Both the position numbers and the translations under genes were made by a program. Below, one piece after another: positions 32,375 through 41,333 of a DNA stretch of 64,000 nt. The DNA is from Cliona cf. orientalis (Eukaryota; Porifera; Demospongiae; Clionaida; Clionaidae), in assembly GCA_963930775.1 (NCBI GenBank), contig OZ005690.1, forward strand, positions 5,812,225-5,876,224. The letters are read 5' to 3'. The notes beneath the pieces are model-generated. The model was not told the DNA's origin. It saw only the letters and a program-made list of their open reading frames with translations, and did not search any database. Numbering within the stretch: the first letter of the stretch is position 1; the number at the start of each line of letters is the position of its first letter.

Positions 32375-35300
32375 CTAGTTATTCTCACTTAGTTCCTCAA
32401 TCCAAGCTTGCCGTTTCCCTTCTGAAATTTGGGCTGCCTTTCGCTTGGGACGGCCTCGATTCGTCTCACCATCGGACTCAGAAATTGCAACATGAGGTTC
32501 TCGTGAAGTTTCAGTTGCCTCATCTCCAGTCAAATTTTTCTCTCTTACTGCTTGACTGATCTCAAGCGGGTGAAGTCGTTGGATAGGTCGACGCAATAGA
32601 CTTTGCCTTCCATCCTTAGAAGCCAACCTCACCAAGGCTCCTCTTACAACTCCATCTGGACCCTTGAACAGCTCCTCTATCAAGCCCAACCTCCAAAAGC
32701 TTCGAGGTAGAGAGTCGTCGTGTACCACAACTACGTCTCCCACTGAGATCACTGGGTCTCCAGAGCATCGCTGATTGTAGTTGCGGTGTGATTCTCTCAG
32801 TTCAGCTAAATACTCCTGGCGCCACCGCTTCCAGAAGTGGTTGAGAACGAGGTTACTGTATTTCACTCTCTTCCGGACTTGCTCTTGGTCAACTGTAAAA
32901 TCTCCGTCGTTGAGGTCAGCTTGGTAGCCTAGGTCATCAGGTAGACTGATAACACGTTTCCCGGTAATAAGATGGGAAGGGGTCAATGGTTCTTCTAGAT
33001 CAGAGGGAGAAAGGTAGGTCAAAGGTCTTGAGTTAATAATAGACTCCACCTCCACCACGGCTGTATGTAGCTCGTCCAGCGAGAATTTGGCCTGTCCAAC
33101 AAACTTTCTGAGACAGCGTTTCGTACTTTTTACCATTCTCTCGAAGATGCCACCCCACCAGGGTGCCTTCTCTATGTTGAACTGCCACTCCGTCCCCAAG
33201 GTGGAGAGATAGTCAATCACAGTTTGATCCTTGAAGACCTTCTCCAGGAAAACTGCCGCTGCCTTGAAACTCTTGCCATTGTCGGATAGAATCCTTTTTG
33301 GCATTCCCCTCCTAGCAGCAAACCGTTTCAAACATCTGATGAAGGAGTCAGTTGACATATCCGTGACCAATTCCAGATGGACTGCACGAGTCACACAGCA
33401 TGTGAAGAGGCAGATCCAAGCCTTGCTTGCTTCTTTTGATCGGGTGTAAAGTGGGCCGGCATAGTCAACTCCAGTGAAGGTGAAGGGGGGCTGTTCCTGG
33501 ACTCGGAAGGCAGGTAATGCAGGAGGTAGTGGTGTCTTGAACGGTGCTCCTTCATGTCGCTTGCAGGTAACGCAATAGTGAATAATCGATCTGACAAGGC
33601 TGCGTCCCTTGATTATCCAGTATCTCCTTCTGATTTCAGTAAGGGTCTCCCGAACACCATTGTGCATAACACGGCAGTGAGCTCTCTTCACCACCAAGGT
33701 AGTAAAGTGGGCTTTACGAGGTAGGAACAGTGGGTACTTGGTGGCGTACGGTAGATTGGCATTGTTGAGTCTCCCACGACATCGGATCAATCCATTGTCA
33801 TCAGCAAATAGATCAAACTGCTTCTGCCACACCTTAAGGTTGCTCTCATTCTTCAACATCATCTGTGTATCGATGATCCATAGCTCTTCAGTCTCAACCA
33901 ATTCTTGTGGAGTCAGCGGACCCTTGGGGCAAGTAGTCATTCTCTTAAACAATTTGACTGCTCTCAGAACATACGCAGTAACTCGTAGAAGTCGCGATAG
34001 AGTGCTAAAATCTTCGCACTTGATCACACTTGCAATGGTCGGTGCTTGAGTCGTAATAAGCAAATTGTGGGTCTTCTCCTTGGACGTCTTCATCTCGCTC
34101 GCACACTCCGCTGGCATAGTGAATTCATCAGCTTCCTGATCCAGAGTCACATCTTGGATGAGCAACCACGGAGGGCCTTGACGCCACAGCTGACTCAATG
34201 AGAGCTCCAACAACGTCAATCCACGAGATGGCAAATCAGCAGGATTGCTCAGCCCCGGGCAGTGATTCCAACACTCTGGTGGTACGTGGTTTCGTATCTC
34301 TGTTACTCTGTTGTTCACGAACGGTTTCCAATTCTTCTCGACTCCCCGTATCCAATAGAGAGCCACTGTGGAGTCAGTGTAGCACTTCAGGTCAAATGGA
34401 GGTAGGATCAATTTGAGATCATCTGATACAACTGTGATCAGGCGGGCTAGTAAGAGAGCAGACAATAACTCCAATCTCGGGATTGTTAGCTCCTGGGTTG
34501 GGGCGACTCTGGTCTTTGACACGATGAACTGTACTCTGACACCATGGCCCGCTTCAACTCTCAGATACACAACAGCTGCATACGCCTTTGTTGAGGCGTC
34601 ACAGAATCCACAGAGTGACATGGAGATCGGGCTACCTTCAACGTCCTGGAGATAGCACCTGGGAATTGAGATCTGGATCTCCGCTTGCAGGTCGTGTACA
34701 AGAGCGTTCCATTCATCGAGAAGGGAGTCAGTTAGTGGTTGGTCCCATTCCATCTTGTTCACACAGAGCCTTTGGAACAACAGCTTAAATCTCAGAACGA
34801 CAGGAGCGAGGAAACCTATTGGGTCGTAAAATCTCCCGACAACACTAACCACATTCCTCTTTGTGGGCTCCACAAACTCAGCTACTCGGGCAATGTCGGA
34901 TACACTGAAGATCAGGCAATCAGTCTGTGGGTTCCATCGCACTCCAAGAATCTTGGCTTCTTGTGGCTCCACTGGCTGAGGAGTTCCGAGTGTGGCTCCA
35001 GCGTACGATTCTTCAGTTAGAGTTTGGCTGCTACTTGCTCCATCAATGGCATCAATCTTCTGCTGGAGTGGTAAGCAATTAGTGCGGAATTTCCGTAGAT
35101 TAAATCCACCCTCCTTCAGGATTCGCTTTGACTCAGCATACACAGAGTGTGCCTCCTCCTCGGAGTTGGCTCCAGTAGTTAGGTCATCAACATAGAAAGA
35201 ATCCAGTAGAAGCTGAATGAGGTCGGGGTGAGACTTCCTGTAGCCCTCCAAGTGGTGTCTGATAGTCGCGTTCAAAAGGAAGGGGCTCGAAGAAACCCCG

Positions 35301-37849
35301 AAGACGACTCTGGTGAATCTCAATAGTCGAATCTTAGGCGGATTCTCGTGTATGTTGCGCACCCAAAGAAATCTGAGTGCATCACGATCCTTCTTCTCAA
35401 CTGACACCATCAAAAATGCCTTCTCGATATCTGCAGTCACAGCAATGCGATGGGCTCGAAACCGAATAAGAATGTCCAAGAGCTTCTGGTTAAACTTGGG
35501 CCCTACATGTAAGCACTCATTCAATGAAGGGGTTCCATCGGTTTTCGCGGACGCATCATATACGATCCGTAACTTGGTCGTACTCTTGTCAGTGCGGATG
35601 ACCGCGTGGTGAGGAAGATAATGGACTTGAGTAGCTCCTATGATATCCTGTGGAGTGTCTTCCACAATTCCTGCTTGAATCTGCTCACGAATGGTGTCGT
35701 CATACTGCTGCAGCACATCGGGTGTCTGCCTCAAACGTTTTAGTAGGCCTTCAAGTCGCCGCAGGCTGAGCTGGTAGTTCTCGGGTAGTGGCTTGTGCTG
35801 CTGTTTCCATGGCAACGATACTTGGTACCTCCCTTCGCTGAAGGTGATGGACTCGGAAAATTCGTCAAACACCGTCTTTTCGGTACCACGGATCCCTAGA
35901 GTTTCCAGATCCCAAAAAGATTGTAAACGGTCGTCTAGTTGAGCGTCGACGAGCAGGGTGTGAGTAATGGTAAGGTTAGTATGACAGGCGTCACTGCCAT
36001 CAAATCGAGTTGGGCCAGATAGCACCCAACCAAGCTTAGTGTGGATCCCTGTGGGTCCGCCCTCTCCCCTACACACCCTTCCTGTTACAATCTCCCAATA
36101 ATAATCAGCTCCAATGAGGATGTCTACTGTCAAGGCTGAGCCAATCTCAGCAAGGTCTGCTAGCTCCAGGGATGCAAGATGTGGGTTCCCTTCAATGCAC
36201 TCTGATATGGGCTGACCCATCAAAGGCTCGCAAATCATAGGCACAACTAATAGGGAGGGGTATAAATGTGGGTGCCCCTTCAACTCCAACCCAATCTTAA
36301 CAATCGCACATACCTTGGGATCTTCTCTTGCTGATCCGAATGCGGCTATGGAGAGACGCAGTTCCCCCTCAGTGTCCAGCTTTAGAAGTCTCTGTGCTGC
36401 TTCCGTAATATACGATCTTTGGCTCCCACTATCAAGTAGAATGCGTAGCTCTATTGCTGGCTGAGGAGCAGAGGGGTTGTAGACTCTAGCACGAGCGGTT
36501 TGCAGCAAAACGGTTTTCACCTCAGTTGTGCACAGGGTGGTTGTAGTCGACTCAAATGGTGGCGCATCTGGATTCAGCACGGGTGCTGCAGGAGCCATCG
36601 ATGTCGTGGTATTGGAGTTCTGTGTCTCCCTTCTCTCGCATATGCTGGTATGATGTCTCTTCTTGCAGTGATGGCAAAGACTCTGTGACCTGCATTTTCC
36701 CGCAATGTGACCACGGCGTAGGCAGTTAAAGCAGCGTCCACTCGACTTAAGAATGTCTCTCCGCGCCTGTACTTCATTGACGTTAGTACATTCAGACGAT
36801 GCATGTGATTGTTGACAGTAACAGCAGGTAGGACCTGCCTGCGTGCCAGAAAGCAAGGTTGTGGCCGTTGCACGTGGGGGCTTCTCAATACGATGGCGCT
36901 GTTGGCCCTGGCTCGGGGCAGCTGTCTTCTCTCTCGGATTAACCGTTCTCTCTCTCGCCATAAGCTCTTCCTCCAGTATGTGTTGTAAGGTACTCAAGGT
37001 GAGATCGGCTTCAGACGTCTTGCGACTAACAATCAAGCGCAACTCGTTTGGTAGCTTGCCAAGTAACACTGAGGATAACATAGCCCCATAGGACTCTGGT
37101 TCAATTCCCAAAGCCTTCAAGCTTCGAGTGTTTGCTTCAACGTCATTGTATAGCTTCCGAAGTCCTCGTACGTTCTGATCAGATGCTACTGAGTCAATGT
37201 TGAGAAGTGTCTCCATGTGTTTGGATACGATTAGTTGCCGATTGCCGAATCGCTTCTTTAAGATACTAATGGCCTCTTGATAATTGGCGGAAGAGAGTGT
37301 CAATCCTCGAACAGCTTCGAATGCAGGACCTTCCAGTAAAGAACGAAGATAATTGAACTTATCGACTTCAGATAGTTCATCATTGCTATGAATAGCCGAT
37401 TCGTACGAATCCCAAAATGCTGTCCACTTCGTCAGGTTACCATTGAAGTGAGGAAGCGTCAGCTTAGGCAACTTCACCTTGGTTCCACGGACAGGTGGGG
37501 TAGGCGGTTCTCCTGTCGGAGGATCACTTGAAATGGGAGATCCAGGGGGCGTAGTCGTCGGTGGTGACCGTGACCGCGGTGGGTCGACTCTGTGCGACTC
37601 CCTTGACGTAGGTGCAGTGATGGCAAGAAGCGCCTTGTTCAACTTAGATAATGTACGTCGAATATTCTCTTGATACTGGTCGGCGTGGTCAATCTCCATT
37701 TCAATATCATCATCTGGGGTCAGTTCTAGAATCTCCGCATCCAATGGGGTCAACACCTCAAATTTTCTGTTCAGGTTAGCAATTGCCAGCTCCAAATCAG
37801 CCGAATTAGGTGGTTCCGCAGTCACAGCGGTCTCTGCCTGGGTTATCAA
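32375..37849 (-). CDS. BEL/Pao Gag-Pol polyprotein
   Basis: The open frame has 1824 codons. In order it has a Gag domain (KLPKLTLPHFNGNLTKWTAF, DUF1759 type), zinc knuckles (CFNCLRRGHIAGKC, about residue 375), an aspartic protease (LLDSGSQRSYI, about 475), a reverse transcriptase (ADIEKAFLMV and FYVDDL, about 885), an A17/RNase H-like region, and an integrase. The integrase has an HHCC finger (about 1390), a D,D,E triad (VDYAGPL, SDNGKSF, GGIFERM) and a C-terminal DUF5641-like domain. The frame as computed begins at a TTG. A better Gag start is the ATG at 37917-37915, in another frame, with the two frames meeting at a short G run (37862-37865). The break is described only; whether it is real or a base-calling error cannot be told here. 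Confidence 0.93.
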   Translation of the reverse strand: MITQAETAVTAEPPNSADLELAIANLNRKFEVLTPLDAEILELTPDDDIEMEIDHADQYQENIRRTLSKLNKALLAITAPTSRESHRVDPPRSRSPPTTTPPGSPISSDPPTGEPPTPPVRGTKVKLPKLTLPHFNGNLTKWTAFWDSYESAIHSNDELSEVDKFNYLRSLLEGPAFEAVRGLTLSSANYQEAISILKKRFGNRQLIVSKHMETLLNIDSVASDQNVRGLRKLYNDVEANTRSLKALGIEPESYGAMLSSVLLGKLPNELRLIVSRKTSEADLTLSTLQHILEEELMARERTVNPREKTAAPSQGQQRHRIEKPPRATATTLLSGTQAGPTCCYCQQSHASSECTNVNEVQARRDILKSSGRCFNCLRRGHIAGKCRSQSLCHHCKKRHHTSICERRETQNSNTTTSMAPAAPVLNPDAPPFESTTTTLCTTEVKTVLLQTARARVYNPSAPQPAIELRILLDSGSQRSYITEAAQRLLKLDTEGELRLSIAAFGSAREDPKVCAIVKIGLELKGHPHLYPSLLVVPMICEPLMGQPISECIEGNPHLASLELADLAEIGSALTVDILIGADYYWEIVTGRVCRGEGGPTGIHTKLGWVLSGPTRFDGSDACHTNLTITHTLLVDAQLDDRLQSFWDLETLGIRGTEKTVFDEFSESITFSEGRYQVSLPWKQQHKPLPENYQLSLRRLEGLLKRLRQTPDVLQQYDDTIREQIQAGIVEDTPQDIIGATQVHYLPHHAVIRTDKSTTKLRIVYDASAKTDGTPSLNECLHVGPKFNQKLLDILIRFRAHRIAVTADIEKAFLMVSVEKKDRDALRFLWVRNIHENPPKIRLLRFTRVVFGVSSSPFLLNATIRHHLEGYRKSHPDLIQLLLDSFYVDDLTTGANSEEEAHSVYAESKRILKEGGFNLRKFRTNCLPLQQKIDAIDGASSSQTLTEESYAGATLGTPQPVEPQEAKILGVRWNPQTDCLIFSVSDIARVAEFVEPTKRNVVSVVGRFYDPIGFLAPVVLRFKLLFQRLCVNKMEWDQPLTDSLLDEWNALVHDLQAEIQISIPRCYLQDVEGSPISMSLCGFCDASTKAYAAVVYLRVEAGHGVRVQFIVSKTRVAPTQELTIPRLELLSALLLARLITVVSDDLKLILPPFDLKCYTDSTVALYWIRGVEKNWKPFVNNRVTEIRNHVPPECWNHCPGLSNPADLPSRGLTLLELSLSQLWRQGPPWLLIQDVTLDQEADEFTMPAECASEMKTSKEKTHNLLITTQAPTIASVIKCEDFSTLSRLLRVTAYVLRAVKLFKRMTTCPKGPLTPQELVETEELWIIDTQMMLKNESNLKVWQKQFDLFADDNGLIRCRGRLNNANLPYATKYPLFLPRKAHFTTLVVKRAHCRVMHNGVRETLTEIRRRYWIIKGRSLVRSIIHYCVTCKRHEGAPFKTPLPPALPAFRVQEQPPFTFTGVDYAGPLYTRSKEASKAWICLFTCCVTRAVHLELVTDMSTDSFIRCLKRFAARRGMPKRILSDNGKSFKAAAVFLEKVFKDQTVIDYLSTLGTEWQFNIEKAPWWGGIFERMVKSTKRCLRKFVGQAKFSLDELHTAVVEVESIINSRPLTYLSPSDLEEPLTPSHLITGKRVISLPDDLGYQADLNDGDFTVDQEQVRKRVKYSNLVLNHFWKRWRQEYLAELRESHRNYNQRCSGDPVISVGDVVVVHDDSLPRSFWRLGLIEELFKGPDGVVRGALVRLASKDGRQSLLRRPIQRLHPLEISQAVREKNLTGDEATETSREPHVAISESDGETNRGRPKRKAAQISEGKRQAWIEELSENN

Positions 37850-37994
37850 CCTTGTCGCTGACCCCTATGGCCAGCTCTCACTTTAATCTTTCTGGCTAGG
37901 ATCTCTTCGGAGGACATAGTTCAAGTCGGGTGTGCGTTAACTAGAAACAATCGCGTGTCGATGCAGTCTCGAGTTCTCTCTGTCTTCTGCAGCG

Positions 37995-38012
37995 ATCCGG
38001 CTCGAAGGACCA
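37995..38012 (-). promoter_or_regulatory. primer-binding site, tRNA-Tyr type
   Basis: The plus strand ATCCGGCTCGAAGGACCA equals the 3' end of an animal tRNA-Tyr with CCA, so the element's strand is complementary to it over 18 bases. It abuts the 5' LTR without a gap. Confidence 0.88.
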
Positions 38013-38292
38013 TGTAAAGTTATCAATTCGCTTCTAGTTAATCAGGTAGTTATCAAATCTCATGCTGTATACTAAAATTAATCTCGATTCAAATAGATTC
38101 AACAACTTCTTCAAATTGCACACTTATCACAGCATGAACATGATATGAGAGCACTAACATCACGTGCGTATCACATGACAAAAGCATGATCACAGAAATT
38201 ATTACATAAGTAGGATACAATCAATAAGGATGACGCAATCAGTTAATAGAAGCAATGCATGATACATAGACTAACAAGTTCAAGTTCCAACA
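38013..38292 (-). repeat. BEL/Pao 5' LTR
   Basis: 280 bases, identical to the 3' LTR except for five extra bases. The CCTCT duplication follows at 38293-38297. Confidence 0.95.
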
Positions 38293-38297
38293 CCTCT

Positions 38298-38328
38298 GAT
38301 GCCGTATGAGAAACAAATTCTGACTCAG
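38298..38328 (+). pseudogene. host TPR gene, first exon, right half
   Basis: Encodes the end of the split exon (MPYEKQILTQ) and stops at CAG|GTGCGG, a plausible 5' splice site. It is discussed with the left half at 31874. Confidence 0.6.
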
Positions 38329-38589
38329 GTGCGGCAATCATGAATATATTTGGCTGCCACAAGTTGGGTCATTGTTGCATTAATTTGTTAATTTGACATT
38401 AATATCAATGTGCCCAATGAATTTGTCTTCCTCAAGGGGAGCCTGGGGTCAAAGGTCAGCATCCATAATTATGAATCACTAACAACATATCTTTTGCTGG
38501 CATTAATGTCATCCCACAATACATTGCTTATTAGTTTTACATGATGTTCAAGTGAGCAGTGTGTTGTTGCAGTAATATCAGCCCACATA

Positions 38590-38915
38590 CCTGTATATTG
38601 TATATATATGGGGAGATTTTATGTAAGGTCAGAGGTCATACATAGAGTGCCCCCTGATTATTGTGTTGGTAGTTAGTAGTATTATATGGTAAGATTTTAC
38701 GTAAGAACTTTGACCTTACGTAAAATCTTCCGATATAAAATAACAAATGTAAATACTGGGAATACTTTACATGTGACGTAAAATCCTCCCATGATTAGAT
38801 CATGGCAGAAGTCACGTAAAATCTCCCCATGATTAACCCAAGGGAGAAGTCACGTAAAATCTTCCCATGATAGAATCATATGCATGGCAATATTCCTACT
38901 TTTACGTAAACATCT
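38590..38915. repeat. array of TTACGTAAAATCTTCCCATGAT-type motifs
   Basis: At least six copies of a (G)TAAAATC(T/C)(T/C)CC word in both orientations, some inside ACGTAAAAT contexts, spaced about 30-60 bases apart within the first intron of the TPR gene. It resembles in style, not in exact sequence, the TTTTACACCA arrays at 49.8 and 53.9 kb. It is probably the remnant of a foldback element. Confidence 0.65.
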
Positions 38916-39265
38916 GTAGGACCATCAGTCTACAGATGGGGAACACTTTTTGGAGCACTGCTGGACATCAGTAATGCCATTAAAGTGACCACTTTGTCAA
39001 TGAGAGTTCTGTCAATTTTCTCCTGTAATATTGTCCCCAGGGCCACCACCCCCAGCACACACATGCATTTTTAATTGTACAACTAGCTATGTTGGAAGCA
39101 ATTAGGGAGAAAAATCACACAAAAAAATATTCTGTCATTATGCAAGCCATAATATTCGAAATGATTTTTTTAGCACGAAATATTTGTGCTCTACAGAGAG
39201 AAAATCATTGTAGCTAAGTAATTGTAGTGATTAACTGCTTGTATTAATTTTTTGATGTTTGTCAG

Positions 39266-39436
39266 ATTAAGGAGAGTGTGACCCTGCTGACTAACAGAGG
39301 AGTGGTCCACCAGTTCATAGGAGACCTAATCAATGCCATGAGGGACTACCAGAAGGCAGTCTCTATCCAGCCAGACTACTCTCTAGCTCACTTCAACATT
39401 GGAAATGTGCTCTTTCAAAAGAGACACTTTAAGCAG
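39266..39436 (+). CDS. host TPR gene, exon 2
   Basis: Bounded by TTTGTCAG (acceptor) and CAG|GTAATT (donor); 171 bases, phase 0 at both ends. It encodes LTNRGVVHQFIGDLINAMRD and YQKAVSIQPDYSLAHFNIGN, which fits the tetratricopeptide pattern of helical pairs (W/L..G..Y..A..F...A..P). TPR proteins are scaffolds; the partner is unknown. Confidence 0.85.
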
Positions 39437-39744
39437 GTAATTACATAGAAATTTTCACCAGGAAAGAATTTTCACCAATTTCGCTACCTATACTCTCATT
39501 ATTTTTGTCCCATATTATTAAATGGTGACCTTGACTGCATTGGCGAAGAAATTTTTTTTACCAAATCTAACTTTTCGCCAATGAGAGCAGGTGGTGAAAT
39601 TGGCGAAATTTTTTTTCTCCTGGTGAAAATTACTGCATGTACGTATACAGTATTTGTTATTCCAGTGATACACTATAATTAATTTTAAGACTCTATTAAA
39701 ATTTTTACTATTGATTTATGCTGGTCGTTTTCTTGTCAATATAG

Positions 39745-39958
39745 GCCATCAAAAGCTACACTCAGGCTCTCTCCTCCCACCAGGATGACTCTGTACTAGT
39801 CAACAGAGGCATAGTTCACAGCATTCTCAAACTGGCTTTGGCGGACTTTGACCTTGCCATAGAGCTCAACCCACACTCTGCGCCATCGTACTTCAATCGA
39901 GGCAACCTACACTACTCCCTGGGGGACTATAGCAGTGCCGAACAGGATTATTGGAAAG
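39745..39958 (+). CDS. host TPR gene, exon 3
   Basis: Starts after TTGTCAATATAG and ends at AAAG|GTTTAATA. It is 214 bases, so it ends in phase 1. It encodes AIKSYTQALSSHQDDSVLVN and ADFDLAIELNPHSAPSYFNR, two further TPR motifs with good agreement at the A-F and P positions. It joins exon 2 in phase 0. The following intron (39959-40837) holds a CTAGAG-family element. Confidence 0.87.
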
Positions 39959-40112
39959 GTTTAATAATTAACTCATTGGGTCAAGTGGCATAAACGGCCC
40001 CCAAATTTTTGCATGTTTATATTGTGACAGGGTTTTAGGTCACCGGTATCTTCTATGGTTTGAAAATTTTCGCAGGGCTGTTCTTGCCTCTTGATCCAAC
40101 TCATTATACAAA

Positions 40113-40721
40113 CTAGAGCTCTATAGAGCACATACCCCGCGCGCACATTGCGCAATCTATAAATCTGCCTTTGTTACTACTTGGTTGTATAATACAGGGT
40201 AGTCTGGGTGCCAGCATAGACAGTAGAAGGCCTCTTGTGAACGGGCTGGCACCCAGACTAAATTAAATACAGGACTCTTGGTTATATCAGCCAAAACACC
40301 ACTAACTGTCTCTGCACTAGACCTAGACTAGGTAGGTATCTTACATCCCGATTCGATGGGGCTTTGCATTCCAGTCTGCGAGTAGCTACCAGCCAAAACG
40401 TGTGCCAGTAGCATTGTTGACGACCTTTACCAGTCCATAATATGCGCATGAGCAGAAAGCACAAGGCCAGTGGGCACTGTTGATAGGCGTGGTTACGAAG
40501 GCTAACAAAAAGGCACTATTTGTGACGCTCGTGGACTATATCCCTCGATTCCAAACACACTGAAGCCCGTTTTTCGCGAAATTCGACTGATTCATTGTGC
40601 TTGCTAGTCACGGCGCTCAGGGTCCTAGACCTCGAGATATGGCGATTTTTTTTGCTAACGACGACCACGACAACAATGACGACACGACCGATTACTTTAC
40701 CCCTTGCGCATGCGCGCGGGG
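40113..40721. mobile_element. CTAGAG-family element in TPR-gene intron
   Basis: Starts CTAGAGCTCTATAGAGCACA, ends GCATGCGCGCGGGG, then TAATAA. It is the longest clean copy in the window. It contains a small foldback with 16-base arms (TAGTCTGGGTGCCAGC at about 40200 and its complement ending at about 40262), flanked by similar AATACAGG words. That foldback is absent from the related copy at about 10180, so it is a nested insertion. Confidence 0.8.
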
Positions 40722-40837
40722 TAATAATAGTGTGTGTAGGGGTATCATGTAATGGATGAGAAAGAGAGGGAGAGAGAGAAAGAAAGAGAGGGGGAGGAAG
40801 AGAAACAGTGATGTCAAATTTTTGTCTCCTCATGCAG

Positions 40838-40926
40838 CTCTGGAGCTGCAGCCAGATGACTGGCTGACTATATTATACTACTGTGGAGAGGTGCTGGGGA
40901 GGCAGGGGAAGATGGAGGACTCTTAG
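40838..40926 (+). CDS. host TPR gene, last exon
   Basis: Starts after CTCATGCAG, completes the phase-1 codon (GCT) and encodes ALELQPDDWLTILYYCGEVL followed by GRQGKMEDS and a TAG at 40924-40926. It is the end of the last TPR helix pair. The total predicted product is about 220 residues if no exon was missed. Confidence 0.82.
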
Positions 40927-41333
40927 ACTAGAGACATGTTCAAACTGGCAGCACAAACTGAAATTACTATTCACTAGTGAGTACCATAATATCATCTGGT
41001 TAACAGTCAATTTTATCACAAAATTAATTATTAGCCGTGACACACACAATTCCCTCCATGATTGGTAACCATGGTCATAGAATGTCAAAATTATTCAACT
41101 ATAATATAATATATGCATACATATATTTCTACCAGAGACTTACATGTACATTATACAACTAACTCCATAATATGCTAGATAAGGGGTAACTTTTATACAA
41201 ATAATATAGATACTGTAACAGTAAATACACGACTATTAAACTAATACAAATTTAATTAGGACTGGCGGCAAATAAAGTATTGAACAGTGCGTGCATGTAA
41301 TACGTGACAAATTATTAATTTACTCTTCATCAT
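40927..41333. other. no gene seen; convergent 3' flanks
   Basis: A/T-rich spacer between the TPR gene end and the end of receptor copy D on the other strand. Confidence 0.5.

Larger units (their letters stand above)
32038..38292 (-). mobile_element. young full-length BEL/Pao LTR retrotransposon
   Basis: The complete element, 6255 bp, is oriented right to left. It has two LTRs (TG...CA), an 18-base primer site next to the 5' LTR, a purine tract next to the 3' LTR, a CCTCT target duplication and one long Gag-Pol frame. By eye the LTRs show no substitution and differ by one 5-base indel, so insertion is recent. It sits antisense within a coding exon of a host TPR gene. The only defect I see is a frame break at the very start of Gag. 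Confidence 0.95.

Noticed and set aside
33231-37673. Plus-strand frames inside the BEL/Pao element
   Set aside because: All are antisense shadows of the Gag-Pol frame.
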